From Halogranum amylolyticum (GTDB lineage Archaea; Halobacteriota; Halobacteria; Halobacteriales; Haloferacaceae): DNA of 64,000 nt. The stretch spans positions 248,001 through 312,000 of the forward strand of contig NZ_FODV01000003.1 of the NCBI RefSeq assembly GCF_900110465.1, written 5' to 3'. Below the pieces are notes generated by a model. It ran no database searches and was not told the DNA's origin. It saw only the letters and a program-made list of their open reading frames with translations. Position 1 is the stretch's first letter, and the number at the start of each line of letters is the position of its first letter. Below, piece by piece: positions 17,981 through 28,084 of this stretch. The translations under genes were made by a program, and so were the position numbers.

Positions 17981-18541
17981 ATGACCGACCCCACGGACAC
18001 AATCAACATCGAAAACGTGGTCGCCTCGACGGGAATCGGGCAGGAACTCGACCTGCAGAGCGTGGCGATGGACCTCGAAGGGGCCGACTACGACCCAGAG
18101 CAGTTCCCCGGCCTCGTATACCGCACCCAGAACCCGAAGTCTGCGGCGCTCATCTTCCGCTCCGGCAAGATCGTCTGTACCGGAGCGAAGTCGACCGACG
18201 ACGTCCACGAGAGTCTCAACATCGTCTTCGACAAACTCCGCGAGCTGAAGATCCAGGTCGAAGACGACCCCGAGATCACCGTCCAGAACATCGTCACCAG
18301 CGCCGACCTCGGCAAGAACCTCAACCTCAACGCCATCGCCATCGGGCTCGGACTGGAGAACATCGAGTACGAGCCCGAACAGTTCCCGGGACTCGTCTAC
18401 CGCCTCGACGAACCGAAGGTCGTCGCGCTGCTGTTCGGGTCGGGAAAACTCGTCATCACGGGCGGGAAGAAACCCGAAGACGCCAAACACGCGGTCGAGG
18501 TCATCACCGACCGCCTCTCCGAACTCGGTCTACTCGGCTGA
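17981..18541 (+). CDS. tbp: TATA-box-binding protein
   Basis: A 186-residue general transcription factor. It has two direct repeats of about 90 residues, opening [21 protein letters not shown] and [21 protein letters not shown]. Each continues to a [10 protein letters not shown] segment and an F-x-SGK-V/I-TG strand, giving the saddle-shaped DNA-binding fold. Haloarchaea often encode several TBPs; this one keeps all the core motifs. It recruits TFB and RNA polymerase to the A/T boxes noted elsewhere in the window. Confidence 0.97.
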   Translation: MTDPTDTINIENVVASTGIGQELDLQSVAMDLEGADYDPEQFPGLVYRTQNPKSAALIFRSGKIVCTGAKSTDDVHESLNIVFDKLRELKIQVEDDPEITVQNIVTSADLGKNLNLNAIAIGLGLENIEYEPEQFPGLVYRLDEPKVVALLFGSGKLVITGGKKPEDAKHAVEVITDRLSELGLLG

Positions 18542-18673
18542 CCATCGCATCGACGCACTGCTTCGGCGACGCACCGACTCGCCACCCCGCCGACTCGACG
18601 TCTCTGACCCTCTCCTCTGTCGTCTCCGACCCGAGAGCGTCAGGACCAAACCCCCACACCGCCAACAGGGGGC

Positions 18674-19045
18674 ATGGTCACTCTCCAGGCCGGGTCGGTC
18701 GGGAGTCCCGTCGCTATCGCCGGGACGGTCGGCCTGTTCGCGCTGTTTCTCTCGATCACCGCCCACATCGCGGCCCGGAACGTCCTCGGCGACGTCGAGG
18801 TGAAGAAGGCGTTCGTCGTCGGCCCGCTGCCGGCGACGATCGCCGTCGTCTCGACCGCCTTCGGTCTCAACCCCTTCCTCGCCATCCTCACGGCACTCGT
18901 CGTCGACGCGACGGCCATCTCCCTCCTGTACGGCCGCTCGCGACGACTGACCGCGTACGTCACCGCCATCCACGTCGTCGTCAGCATCCTCCTCGGGACG
19001 GTGCTTTTCGGACTCGCCTTCCTCCTCGCGAGCGCACCGGGGTGA
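18674..19045 (+). CDS. Integral membrane protein, unknown function
   Basis: A 123-residue protein with four hydrophobic helices (about 10-30, 43-65, 68-85 and 92-118) and a short polar loop (RNVLGDVEVKKAFVVGPLP). It looks like a conserved small haloarchaeal membrane family. It has no charged motif suggesting an enzyme. It lies 79 nt before the CPBP protease gene on the same strand. Confidence 0.7.
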   Translation: MVTLQAGSVGSPVAIAGTVGLFALFLSITAHIAARNVLGDVEVKKAFVVGPLPATIAVVSTAFGLNPFLAILTALVVDATAISLLYGRSRRLTAYVTAIHVVVSILLGTVLFGLAFLLASAPG

Positions 19046-19124
19046 CGGAGGCGACGCGGGCGACGGAAGTGAAACGGAGGTGGAGAAGGAGAGCACTCAA
19101 GCGACTGCCGGACGCAGCGCTGCC

Positions 19125-20117
19125 ATGGTCGACTCGCTGAAGTCGCTGGTGTGGAACCGCGCCGAGCGACGACCCCGTGCACCGGTGCGGCTGGTCGCGG
19201 GTCTCCTCCTCGTCGCCGTCGTCACGTTCGGGCTCGCCGTCGTCGTCGGACTGCTCGGGGTCGGGTCGTTGCTGGTCGGACTGCTCGGAGCGACCGCAGG
19301 CGACCTCGCGACGGGGCTGGTCGGCAGTCTCGTCTTGGGCGTCGCCATCGTCGTCGCCGTCACCGTCGCCGGGCGGTTCCTCGACCGACGGCCGTTCACC
19401 GACTTCGGGTTCCACCTCGATCGCTCCTGGTGGCTGGATCTCGGGTTCGGCCTCGGTCTCGGCGCGGGGCTGATGACGCTCGTCTTCGGCGTCGGCGTCG
19501 CGGCGGGGTGGTTCCGCGTCACGGGCTTTCTCGTCGGCGACGCCGTCGTCGTCGGCCTCGCGACGCTGGTCGTCCTCTTCGTACTGGTCGGCGTCTACGA
19601 GGAACTGTTCGCCCGTGGCTACCTCCTGACGAACGTGGCCGAGGGGCTGGCGGGCTACGTCGGCGAACGCTGGGCCGTCGCCGTCGCCGTCGCTCTCTCC
19701 TCGGGCGTCTTCGGACTGCTCCACGCGAGCAACCCCAGCGCCTCGCTCGTGAGCACCGTGACGATCACGCTCGCGGGCGTGATGCTCGCACTCGGCTACG
19801 TGTTGACGAACGAACTCGCCGTCCCCGTCGGCCTGCACGTCACGTGGAACCTGTTTCAGGGCGGCGTCTACGGCTTCCCGGTGAGCGGTCTCGGGGTCGA
19901 CGCGACGATCGTCGCCACGCGCGAACAGGGGCCCGATCTGGTGACAGGGGGGAGTTTCGGCCCCGAGGCGGGGCTGCTCGGGGTGGGTGCGATGCTGCTC
20001 GGGAGCGCGGCCATCGTCGCGTGGGTCCGCTGGCGGTACGGGGAGGTCGGGGTGCATCCGGGAGTGACGACGCCGGAGTTGCGGACGGGAGGGCGTCGAG
20101 GGGACGACGACGCCTGA
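19125..20117 (+). CDS. CPBP family intramembrane metalloprotease
   Basis: A 330-residue multi-pass protein. The Abi/CPBP signatures are present: EELFARG (E-E-x3-R) near residue 160, VFGLLHASN (F-x3-H) and HVTWNLFQG (H-x3-N/F). These form the Rce1-like glutamate protease site inside the membrane. Haloarchaea have many such proteins, with proposed roles in processing lipidated or membrane substrates. The ATG at 19125 is chosen over an upstream GTG because the hydrophilic leader before it is not conserved-looking. Confidence 0.85.
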   Translation: MVDSLKSLVWNRAERRPRAPVRLVAGLLLVAVVTFGLAVVVGLLGVGSLLVGLLGATAGDLATGLVGSLVLGVAIVVAVTVAGRFLDRRPFTDFGFHLDRSWWLDLGFGLGLGAGLMTLVFGVGVAAGWFRVTGFLVGDAVVVGLATLVVLFVLVGVYEELFARGYLLTNVAEGLAGYVGERWAVAVAVALSSGVFGLLHASNPSASLVSTVTITLAGVMLALGYVLTNELAVPVGLHVTWNLFQGGVYGFPVSGLGVDATIVATREQGPDLVTGGSFGPEAGLLGVGAMLLGSAAIVAWVRWRYGEVGVHPGVTTPELRTGGRRGDDDA

Positions 20118-20139
20118 ACGGAGTCGGTGGGCGTCGGTT

Positions 20140-20985
20140 CTACTCGACCAACCGCTCGATCTCGGTGACGAGGATGTCAGACGCGCCGACCTCCCGGAGG
20201 TCGCTGATGACGGAGAACACGTCGCGTTCGTCGACGACGACGTGGACCGCCACCATCTCGTCGCCGGCGACGTCCATCACCGTCGGGCCGCCCATCCCGG
20301 GGATGACCTCCCGGACGTCGTCCAGTCGCTCCTTCGGCGCGTTCATCATCAGGTAGCGCTTGCCGTCGGCGGCGAGCACCGAACGGAGCGCCATCGTCAC
20401 CTGCTGGACCTTCGGGTCGTCGGTGACGTCCGGGCGGGCGAAGAGGCGCACGGAGGAGGAGAGCACCTCGTCGACGATGCCCAACCGGTTGACGGCGAGC
20501 GTCGTCCCCGTCGACGTGATGTCGATGATGGCGTCGGCCATCTCGACGTGCGGGGTGAGTTCGGTCGCGCCCGTCACCTTCACGATCTCGGGGTCGACGC
20601 CCTGCTCCTCGAAGTAGCGACGCGCGATGGTGGGGAACTCGGTGGCGACGCTCTTGTCGGCGACGTCCTGTACGTCCTTGATGTCGCCGTCCTCGGGGGC
20701 GGCAAGCACGAGTCGGCACTTGCCGAAGCCGAGGTCCAGCAGTTCCGTCAGGTCGTGGCCCGACTCCCGGACCTGGTCGTAGCCCGTGATACCCAGGTCG
20801 GCCGCGCCGTCGCGGACGTACTCGGGGATGTCCGCCGCGCGGACGAACAGCACGGTGACGTCGGGGTCGACGGTCTCGGCGTACAGTTTGCGTTCCGCTC
20901 CGTTCTCGATGTGGAGGCCGGCGTGTTCGAGCAGGTCGATCGTCGGATCGTGGATGCGCCCCTTGTTGGGCACGGCGATGCGCAT
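20140..20985 (-). CDS. hisG: ATP phosphoribosyltransferase, long form
   Basis: First enzyme of histidine synthesis, joining ATP and PRPP. It has 281 residues, the long HisG form with its own C-terminal ACT-like regulatory domain (about residues 205-281), so it needs no HisZ and is expected to be inhibited by histidine. The N-terminus [19 protein letters not shown] and the phosphate loop [12 protein letters not shown] are diagnostic. It stands alone, with its 3' end facing the CPBP gene; no other his genes are in the window. Confidence 0.95.
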   Translation of the reverse strand: MRIAVPNKGRIHDPTIDLLEHAGLHIENGAERKLYAETVDPDVTVLFVRAADIPEYVRDGAADLGITGYDQVRESGHDLTELLDLGFGKCRLVLAAPEDGDIKDVQDVADKSVATEFPTIARRYFEEQGVDPEIVKVTGATELTPHVEMADAIIDITSTGTTLAVNRLGIVDEVLSSSVRLFARPDVTDDPKVQQVTMALRSVLAADGKRYLMMNAPKERLDDVREVIPGMGGPTVMDVAGDEMVAVHVVVDERDVFSVISDLREVGASDILVTEIERLVE

Positions 20986-21073
20986 ACCGGTCTCTCACGC
21001 CGGCGGGAGAACTGTCTTTCCCTCCACGGTCCGAACCACACCACCTAATGCGGCCTCCGCGGAACGCTCGGAC

Positions 21074-22366
21074 ATGAGTACGCTCCTCATCGCGGACGGG
21101 CAGGTGCTCCTGCCGGAGATGGAGGTCGTCGAGGCGGACGTCCTCGTCGACGCCGACGAAGGGACGATCCTCGCGGTCGGTTCGGACCTCGCTACCGCCG
21201 ACGAGACGCTCGACGCCTCGGGCGGCCTGGTGATGCCGGGGCTCGTCAACGCCCACTGTCACGTCGCCATGACGCTGCTGCGCGGCTACGCCGACGACAA
21301 GGAGTTGGACGCCTGGCTGCAGGAGGACATCTGGCCGGCCGAGGCCGAACTGACGTCCGAGGACGTCCACGTCGGGGCCGAGCTGGGGCTGTTGGAGATG
21401 ATCAAGTCCGGCACGACCGCGTTCGCCGACATGTACTTCGAGGTGCCCGAGATCGTCGACGCCGTCGACGACGCCGGGCTACGGGCCCGCGTCGGCCACG
21501 GCGTCGTCACCGTCGTCAAGGACGACGAGGGTGCACGCGCCGACGTCGACGAGAGCCTCTCGGTCGCCCGCGAGTACGACGGCGCCGCCGACGGGCGCAT
21601 CAGGACGGCGTACATGCCTCACTCGTTGACTACGGTGGGCGAGGAGTATCTCCGCGAGAGCGTCGCCGAGGCGCGCGAAGACGGCATCCCGATCCACTTC
21701 CACGCCAACGAGACGACCGACGAGGTCGACCCCATCGTCGACGAACGCGGCGAGCGCCCGCTCGAATACGCCGACGAGTTGGGGCTGCTCACGTCGTCGG
21801 ACTTCGTCGCCCACGGCGTCCACGTCGACGAGACGGAGATCGACCTGCTGGCGTCGCGCGGGACGGGCGTCGTCCACTGTCCGGCCTCGAACATGAAGCT
21901 CGCAAGCGGGATGGCACCCGTCCAGCGGCTGCTCGACGCCGGCGTGACGGTGGGCATCGGCACCGACGGCGCGGCCTCGAACAACGACCTCGACATGTTC
22001 GACGAACTGCGCGATGCGGCGATGCTGGGTAAACTCGCGGCCGACGACGCCAGCGCCGTCAGCGCCGAGACAGTCGTCGAACTGGCCACGAAGGGGAGCG
22101 CCGACGCACTCGGATTCGAGTCGGGCGTCGTCGAACCGGGTGCGAACGCCGACCTCGCCGTCCTCGACCTCGACGCACCGCATCTGACGCCGCCGCACGA
22201 CCTCGTGAGCCACCTCGCCTACGCCGCCCGCGGCTCCGACGTTCGACACACCGTCTGTGACGGACAGGTGCTCATGCGCGACCGCGAGGTGCTGACGATG
22301 GACGAGTCGGCCGTGCTGGAGCGCGCACGTCAGTACGCCGCGGACCTCGCCGAGCGCGCCGCGTAG
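21074..22366 (+). CDS. mtaD: 5'-methylthioadenosine/S-adenosylhomocysteine deaminase (amidohydrolase)
   Basis: A 430-residue amidohydrolase. The metal-binding residues are visible: NAHCHVAM (HxH), HFHANET, HGVHVDE and GTDGAASNNDL, with LLRGYADD following the first site. The family deaminates MTA or SAH to inosine forms. AhcY lies 1.4 kb downstream on the same strand, which supports a role in clearing SAH. The ATG at 21074 fits the family start MSTLLIADGQVL. Confidence 0.88.
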   Translation: MSTLLIADGQVLLPEMEVVEADVLVDADEGTILAVGSDLATADETLDASGGLVMPGLVNAHCHVAMTLLRGYADDKELDAWLQEDIWPAEAELTSEDVHVGAELGLLEMIKSGTTAFADMYFEVPEIVDAVDDAGLRARVGHGVVTVVKDDEGARADVDESLSVAREYDGAADGRIRTAYMPHSLTTVGEEYLRESVAEAREDGIPIHFHANETTDEVDPIVDERGERPLEYADELGLLTSSDFVAHGVHVDETEIDLLASRGTGVVHCPASNMKLASGMAPVQRLLDAGVTVGIGTDGAASNNDLDMFDELRDAAMLGKLAADDASAVSAETVVELATKGSADALGFESGVVEPGANADLAVLDLDAPHLTPPHDLVSHLAYAARGSDVRHTVCDGQVLMRDREVLTMDESAVLERARQYAADLAERAA

Positions 22367-22523
22367 CCGAACTGGCGTTTTCACGATTGATAACCGCCCG
22401 CCAGACCATTCAAAGATAATATTATTCTCAACTGTAAACTACGTATTGGGAGAAGTTTCTAAACGCTGATGAACGATGTGAGCCTCTCGTTGAACGGAAC
22501 GAACCAGGTGAACGACGAACCCG

Positions 22524-22532
22524 GTTTATATC
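22524..22532 (+). promoter_or_regulatory. TATA-like box of the secreted Ig-like protein gene
   Basis: The block gtttatatc is centred 30 nt before the ATG at 22558. The 190-bp gap before this gene is A+T-rich and includes aactgtaaact (22430-22440), resembling the aaactacagttt palindrome ahead of the curlin-like gene. Confidence 0.6.
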
Positions 22533-22557
22533 ACTCATCGGTCATGGATAGGTCGGA

Positions 22558-23652
22558 ATGAAGACCGACAACCAGATCACAGCGATCGCGGCTGCGGTGC
22601 TGCTCGTCTTCGCGGGCATCGCCGGGGCCGCGGGGACAGTCACCGCACAGTCGTCGGGGAACGTCGCCGTCGGCGTCGAACAGGCGGGGAACACCGGCGA
22701 GGCGGTCGTCACCGTCACGGAAGACGGTTCGGCCGTCGAGGGGGCGACGGTCGCCGTCGCCCCGGCAGGTGAGGAGACGTACGCGGGCAGCGGCGAGTAC
22801 GAGACGGACGCGGACGGGACCGTCACGCTCCCCGTTCCCGAGGAGACGGTCGAACTGACCGTGGCCGCCGCGACGGAGACCGGCTCCGCCGAGACGACGG
22901 TCGAACTGCTCGCCCTCGCCGACTCGCTCGACGTGAACGTCGCTCAGCACACCGACAGTACGGCGACCGTCACGGTGACGCAGTACGGCGACCCCGTCTC
23001 GGACGCGACGGTGGACGTCACGAGCGACGGGACGTACACCGGAACCGGCTCCTATCGAACCGGGACGGACGGCACCGTCTCGCTCCCGGCGCCAGCCGAG
23101 TCGACGACGGTGACCGTCACCGCGACGAGCGGTGATCTCACCGCCGAGAGGACGGCGGAGCTCACCGAACAGACGTTCGCGAACTTCGGCCAGCGCGTCT
23201 CCTTCTTCGTCCACGGGCTCCTCGATGGGACGGACAACGAGGGCGGCATCGGCCAGGTCGTCTCGGAGTTCGTGAAGAAACACAACCCGAGCAACGACAA
23301 CAGACCTGACCACGCCGGGAAGCCCAGCGACGCCGGTAAACCCGACGACGTCGGGAAGCCCGCCCACGCGGGCGGCCCGGACAAGGCCGACAGCAAGCCC
23401 GCCCACACTGGTGCCGAGGAGGGGCAGCGAGACGACGGCAAACCCGCTCACGCCGGCGGTCCCGACGAGACAAACAGTGAGAACCCAACCGACGCAGGCA
23501 GTGACGACGGGGACTCGGACGAGTCCGACGAGGAGACGGCGGACGAGACCGAGACGGCGGACGAAGAGCGCGGTAACGGTTCCGGCGAGGACCACCCCGG
23601 CGAGGCGAACGGAGACGGTCCCAAGGCGCTCGCCGTCCCGTTGGCGAACTGA
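22558..23652 (+). CDS. Secreted acidic protein with two Ig-like domains and Gly-Lys-Pro repeats
   Basis: A 364-residue protein. A Sec-type signal peptide (about 1-30, ending TVTAQS) is followed by two similar beta-sandwich units (about 35-115 and 120-200). Each has the pattern G-x-x-V-x-x-A-T-V, then GSGxYxTxxDGTVxLPxP, as in carboxypeptidase-regulatory or Big domains. A short amphipathic region (FGQRVSFFVHGLL) leads to a disordered tail with repeated GKPxxAG and GGPD elements and a very acidic end. No membrane anchor or archaeosortase signal is seen at the C-terminus. Possibly a surface or matrix protein. Confidence 0.7.
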   Translation: MKTDNQITAIAAAVLLVFAGIAGAAGTVTAQSSGNVAVGVEQAGNTGEAVVTVTEDGSAVEGATVAVAPAGEETYAGSGEYETDADGTVTLPVPEETVELTVAAATETGSAETTVELLALADSLDVNVAQHTDSTATVTVTQYGDPVSDATVDVTSDGTYTGTGSYRTGTDGTVSLPAPAESTTVTVTATSGDLTAERTAELTEQTFANFGQRVSFFVHGLLDGTDNEGGIGQVVSEFVKKHNPSNDNRPDHAGKPSDAGKPDDVGKPAHAGGPDKADSKPAHTGAEEGQRDDGKPAHAGGPDETNSENPTDAGSDDGDSDESDEETADETETADEERGNGSGEDHPGEANGDGPKALAVPLAN

Positions 23653-23806
23653 GAGACACCTCGACCCACGGCTGACACACTCGAACAGACAGTAGCACAC
23701 CGGATCGGCGCGGGGCGCGACGGCAAGGGCGCGTCCATCGCCGAGTACGCGACCGGGGCGTTCCGCCTTCGGTATCGTTTTCACCGCCCTGACCGCACTC
23801 AGACGT

Positions 23807-25093
23807 ATGAGCGAGACGTATCCCCCGATCAGCGAACATCTCGACGACGTCGAGGCTGCTCGCGAAGAGGGTCGCCGCAAGATGGACTGGGCGCTGCAAC
23901 ATATGCCGATCCTACAGGCGCTCCGCAAGGAGTTCGAAGCCGACAAACCGTTCGACGGCCAGCGCATCGCGATGGCGATGCACGTCGAGGCGAAGACGGC
24001 CAATCTCGTCGAACTGCTCGCGCTCGGCGGTGCCGAAGTCGCCATCACCGGCTGTAACCCGCTGTCGACGCACGACGACGTGAGCGCCGCGCTCGACGCC
24101 CACGACAACATCATCTCCTACGCCGTCCGCGGCGTCGACGACGAGGGGTACTACGAGGCGCTGCGGGCGACGCTCGACTTCGACCCGACGGTCACCGTCG
24201 ACGACGGGATGGATCTCGTCTACCTGGTCCACGAAGAGTACCCCGACCTCATCGACACGCTCCTCGGCGGCGCCGAGGAGACGACCACCGGCGTCCACCG
24301 ACTGCGTGCGATGGACGAGGACGGCGAACTGCAGTACCCCGTCTTCGCCGTCAACGACACGCCGATGAAACGGCTGTTCGACAACGTCCACGGCACCGGC
24401 GAGTCGTCGCTGGCGACGATCGCGATGACGACGAACCTCTCGTGGGCCGGCAAGAACGTCGTCGTTGGCGGCTACGGCTACTGCGGAAAAGGCGTCGCGA
24501 AGAAGGCCGCCGGCCAGAACGCGAACGTCATCGTCACCGAGGTCGACTCCCGTCGCGCGCTCGAAGCCCACATGGAGGGGTACGACGTGATGCCGATGGC
24601 CGAGGCGGCCGAAGTCGGCGACGTGTTCATTACGACGACGGGCAACCGCGACGTCGTCACCCGCGAACACTTCGAGAAGATGCAGGACGGCGTCCTGCTC
24701 GCCAACGCGGGTCACTTCGACGTCGAGATCAACCTCGACGAACTCGCCGACCTCGCGGTCGACCAGTACGAGGCCCGCGACGGCGTCGACGCCTACGAGA
24801 TGGACGACGGCCGCCGACTCAATGTCCTCGCCGAGGGACGACTCGTCAACCTCGCTGCACCGCTCGCACTCGGTCACCCGGTCGAGGTGATGGACCAGTC
24901 GTTCGGCGTGCAGGCCGTCTGCGTCCGCGAGCTCGTCGAGAACGGCGAGGAGTACGACGCCGGCGTTCACGACGTGCCCGACGACCTGGACCGCGAAGTC
25001 GCCGAGATCAAGTTGGAGGCGGAGGGCATCGAGTTCGACTCGCTGAGCGAGGAGCAGCGCGAGTACATGGGGTCGTGGGCCCACGGGACCTAA
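23807..25093 (+). CDS. ahcY: Adenosylhomocysteinase
   Basis: A 428-residue enzyme that hydrolyses SAH to adenosine and homocysteine, using tightly bound NAD. Evidence: GCNPLSTHDDV in the catalytic half, the Rossmann motif VVGGYGYCGKGVA (about 222-234), HMEGYDVMPM and NAGHFDVEI. It lacks the C-terminal Lys/Tyr extension of bacterial and eukaryotic enzymes, as in other archaeal forms. With MtaD upstream it links this locus to the SAM cycle. Confidence 0.95.
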   Translation: MSETYPPISEHLDDVEAAREEGRRKMDWALQHMPILQALRKEFEADKPFDGQRIAMAMHVEAKTANLVELLALGGAEVAITGCNPLSTHDDVSAALDAHDNIISYAVRGVDDEGYYEALRATLDFDPTVTVDDGMDLVYLVHEEYPDLIDTLLGGAEETTTGVHRLRAMDEDGELQYPVFAVNDTPMKRLFDNVHGTGESSLATIAMTTNLSWAGKNVVVGGYGYCGKGVAKKAAGQNANVIVTEVDSRRALEAHMEGYDVMPMAEAAEVGDVFITTTGNRDVVTREHFEKMQDGVLLANAGHFDVEINLDELADLAVDQYEARDGVDAYEMDDGRRLNVLAEGRLVNLAAPLALGHPVEVMDQSFGVQAVCVRELVENGEEYDAGVHDVPDDLDREVAEIKLEAEGIEFDSLSEEQREYMGSWAHGT

Positions 25094-25217
25094 CGGCTCA
25101 CCGGTAAAGACAGTCTTCTCTGTGGGGTGGTCGAAGCCCCCGAACCGAGCGACCCAGCCCAGGTGTCGAACCGGTGCAGGTCGTCCGACTTAAGCCCGCC
25201 CACCTGCGAGTCGGAGT

Positions 25218-25739
25218 ATGGCCGCCAACAGGAAAGGTGACAGGCGGGAACGCGAACTCGTCAACAGACTCGACGAGGCCGGATTCGCCGTGATGCGCGC
25301 GCCGGCCAGCGGCGGCGCGACGACGCGCGAACTTCCCGACGTGCTCGCCGGCAACGGCGACACCTTCTACGCCGTCGAGGCGAAGTCGAGTTCGGGCAAC
25401 CCCATCTATCTCACCGGCGAGGAGGTCGAGGCGCTCGTCTACTTCTCGAAGAACTTCGGCGCGAAACCCCGTATCGGCGTGCGGTTCGACCGCGAGGACT
25501 GGTACTTCTTCCACCCGGCGGATCTCTACACGACCGACGGCGGCAACTATAGGGTCAAGAAGGAGACCGCGCTGGCCGACGGCGTCGACTTCGACGAGTT
25601 CGTCGGCACGTCGAAGAAGACGACGCTCGCCGACCACGCCGAACCGGACGACGGTCCCTCGAAGGGCGTCCGCGACGTGCTCAACGCGGTGAAGGAGGGC
25701 GTCGTCTCGGTCGACGAGGCGGCCGAGATGCTCGAGTGA
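25218..25739 (+). CDS. hjc: Holliday junction resolvase Hjc
   Basis: A 173-residue structure-specific nuclease that cuts four-way junctions at the end of recombination. The nuclease core shows [16 protein letters not shown] (Glu), RELPDVLAG (Asp) and AVEAKSSS (E-x-K). It carries a C-terminal extension of about 50 residues beyond the core ([24 protein letters not shown]) that looks like a small helical motif common in haloarchaeal Hjc. RadA, its pathway partner, is at 61.5 kb. Confidence 0.92.
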   Translation: MAANRKGDRRERELVNRLDEAGFAVMRAPASGGATTRELPDVLAGNGDTFYAVEAKSSSGNPIYLTGEEVEALVYFSKNFGAKPRIGVRFDREDWYFFHPADLYTTDGGNYRVKKETALADGVDFDEFVGTSKKTTLADHAEPDDGPSKGVRDVLNAVKEGVVSVDEAAEMLE

Positions 25740-25776
25740 GTTCCGGCCGTCTCGCGTCCGATTGGTCCGACTCGAG

Positions 25777-26472
25777 TTACACTGGCGCGGCGTCCGTCGT
25801 CGGCGCGGCGGCCACGCGTGGGTGGCTCCGTCCGAGTCGCTGGAGGCGCGAGGCGGGGAAGCCGTAGCGTCTCACGCCCTCGAGGTCGACCACGCCGTCG
25901 ACGGCGCGGAGCGACTCGACGTAGGCGGCCTCGACGACCGGTTCGTGGCCGCCGTAGTGGACGTTGGTCTCGTAGTCGGCGACGGTGCGCCCCTCCTCGG
26001 TCTCGTACTCGTCGGCCCGTTCGGTCGTGAGCTCCGTCACCACGAGCACGCTGCCGGTCTCGCGGTCACGGGCGAACTCCCCCGGCGTGAAGCGGTGGTC
26101 GTCACACAGCTGTGGCCCCCGCTCGGCGATGGGGACGAACGTTCGGACGCCGCAGACCGCACAGACGGCACTCCGCTTGCCGGGCGGTGGGACGCGGCCC
26201 TCGTTCACTTCGATGGCGACACGGCGGAGATGTTTGCAGCGTGCGCCGCGGATCGCGTGGTCGGGGCAGGTACAGGAGCGTTCGTCGAGATCGACGACGT
26301 AGGTGCCGTGGTCGGTCTCGACGACGTAGCGGTCGTCCCGAAGCGGTCGGACGACCATCGGTTCGATCCGTGCGCGGAGCGCTCGTCCGGTGAAGCCGTC
26401 GGCTGGCAGGGTCGTCGGCGCGTTCGTGGGGGTCGATCGTGGTGACGCTGGTGTGTGTTCTGGATGCGTCAT
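25777..26472 (-). CDS. SWIM zinc-finger protein
   Basis: A 231-residue protein. The SWIM motif is clear: CTCPDHAIRGARCKH (CxC...CxH), preceded by the beta strands TYVVDLDERS. A second cysteine cluster follows (CAVCGVRTF, then CDDH). The C-terminal half has no recognised domain. SWIM domains bind DNA or proteins, and haloarchaeal members are often near recombination genes; here Hjc is the convergent neighbour. The role is unassigned. Confidence 0.8.
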   Translation of the reverse strand: MTHPEHTPASPRSTPTNAPTTLPADGFTGRALRARIEPMVVRPLRDDRYVVETDHGTYVVDLDERSCTCPDHAIRGARCKHLRRVAIEVNEGRVPPPGKRSAVCAVCGVRTFVPIAERGPQLCDDHRFTPGEFARDRETGSVLVVTELTTERADEYETEEGRTVADYETNVHYGGHEPVVEAAYVESLRAVDGVVDLEGVRRYGFPASRLQRLGRSHPRVAAAPTTDAAPV

Positions 26473-26634
26473 AGTGTATCACGAGGCTGTCGCCTCGTCG
26501 TCGACAGAGTTAGGGGATACAGACACCTAAGGCTTCGGCTGAGCCACGAGAGTCCGCGAATTCGTGGGTTTCGGGGGGTTCGAGAGGGGAGAGTTTCCGA
26601 AGTCCTTTTACTACGTCCGCGGAAACGGCCGGAC

Positions 26635-26829
26635 ATGGCTATCGAAGGGGAGACGCTCAAGGAAATCATCGTCTCCGTCGTCGCAGTCGGCTTCTTCATC
26701 GCACTCATCGTCGCAATCGGGGGCGTCTACGGCCCCAGTCTCACCGGGGCCGGTGGCTTCGCCCTCATCGGTGCGATCGTGTTGTTCGTCGTCGCGATGG
26801 CCGTCGTCGGCTTCTTCCTCTCGCGGTAG
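26635..26829 (+). CDS. Two-helix membrane microprotein
   Basis: A 64-residue protein that begins AIEGETLKEIIVSVV and contains two hydrophobic helices separated by a short Gly-rich turn. A TATA-like box cctttta (26604-26610) lies 28 nt upstream, supporting the ATG at 26635. It ends 2 nt before the convergent PriL gene. It belongs to a type of small haloarchaeal membrane protein without known function. Confidence 0.75.
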   Translation: MAIEGETLKEIIVSVVAVGFFIALIVAIGGVYGPSLTGAGGFALIGAIVLFVVAMAVVGFFLSR

Positions 26830-26831
26830 GC

Positions 26832-27926
26832 TTACGCCTCGCGTTCGCGCCAGTCTCGCACCTCGTCGGCCTCGTCGAGCGCCTTCTCGTAGTAGCTCAT
26901 CGGATGAGCGATCGTCTCACAGCGCTTGTCCATGTTCACGCAGTCGCCGTAAGCCTGCATCGTCGCGCACGTGGGTGCGCCGAACTGCGTCCCGGTGTCG
27001 TCCCGGAGATACTCCGTCTGGTAGCGGACCGTCTCCTCGTCGAGTGCGGTGTCACGGTAGAAGCGGACGATCTCGTCGGTGTCCATCCCGATCCCGGTGA
27101 GAAAAGCGGTGAGCGCGAACGTCGAGTGGGCGTCGAGTTCGTTGTCGCGGCGGACCCGGTCGAGCAGATGCGACATACACGGCGGGAAGAGGTCGGGCGC
27201 GACGGTGTCGATGTCGCGGACGTCGCGGCGGTCGGCGAGCAGGTCTCTGAGCGTCCCGACCTCCTCGGCCAGCGAGTCGGCGAGGGCGTCGCCGCCGGCG
27301 GTGCCGCGGACCTGAAACGGCAACCCGTCGGCGACCCGGCGCTCGACCGCCTCGCGCAGGAGTCTCGAGAGGTCGCCGCGTTCGACGCGGACGGTGCCGT
27401 CGACGACCTCGCGGTTGACGAGCCGCCACCGCTCGCCCCAGTCGGGGTCGGCGAGCGTGAGATACGACCCGAGCGCGACCCGGTACCAGTCGGGGTCGCG
27501 ACCGCGCTCGAGCGGTTCCGCCCGGACGTCGTCGGCCAGATCGAACTCCCGGAGCACGTCGTCCAGCGAGAGACGCCGCCGACTGGTGCTCTTGAGCCCG
27601 TCGTCGGAGGTCTCGAAGTCGTCGGTGAAGCGGTCGGCGGCGGTGGCGGCCTCGGCGGCGGCGTACTTCCGCACGGCCGCCGGGGCGTCGATGAGCGAGA
27701 CGAGGATACGGGCGATAGGGTAGGAGAGCAGTTCGTCCTGCACGCTCCACTCGCGGGGGGTCTCGGACGCCGTCGTCCCCGAGAGCAGCGCCCGTTCGAC
27801 CCGCTCTCGACCGCGGGCGACGGCCGGCGCGTCCTCGGCGACGAGCGTCGGCAGCGCGACGCCGGCCGCCTCGACCGCCTCACGCGCGCCTTCGAAGAAC
27901 GGGTACCGAGCGTGGAGCGGATTCAT
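26832..27926 (-). CDS. priL: DNA primase large subunit
   Basis: A 364-residue partner of PriS in primer synthesis. The N-terminal helical domain opens NPLHARYPFFEGAREAVE. The C-terminal Fe-S domain has four cysteines in PPCMSH, PTCATM, YGDCVN and DKRCET, the expected ligands of the 4Fe-4S cluster that helps initiation. The start at 27926 is the conserved family start; the frame upstream is only shadow. The catalytic subunit gene is not in the window. Confidence 0.93.
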   Translation of the reverse strand: MNPLHARYPFFEGAREAVEAAGVALPTLVAEDAPAVARGRERVERALLSGTTASETPREWSVQDELLSYPIARILVSLIDAPAAVRKYAAAEAATAADRFTDDFETSDDGLKSTSRRRLSLDDVLREFDLADDVRAEPLERGRDPDWYRVALGSYLTLADPDWGERWRLVNREVVDGTVRVERGDLSRLLREAVERRVADGLPFQVRGTAGGDALADSLAEEVGTLRDLLADRRDVRDIDTVAPDLFPPCMSHLLDRVRRDNELDAHSTFALTAFLTGIGMDTDEIVRFYRDTALDEETVRYQTEYLRDDTGTQFGAPTCATMQAYGDCVNMDKRCETIAHPMSYYEKALDEADEVRDWREREA

Positions 27927-28084
27927 CGCTCTCAGGTTTCGAAGCCCGACCGATAAACACGACGATATGCGAGGGTTGTGCCACGAGAGAACGAGACGAA
28001 ACGGGAGAGGAGACGTCGACCGAGACGCCGAACCGTTCGCACACATCCAGAAGTCATATCCCGCCCCCCGAGTTTCACACGAGT

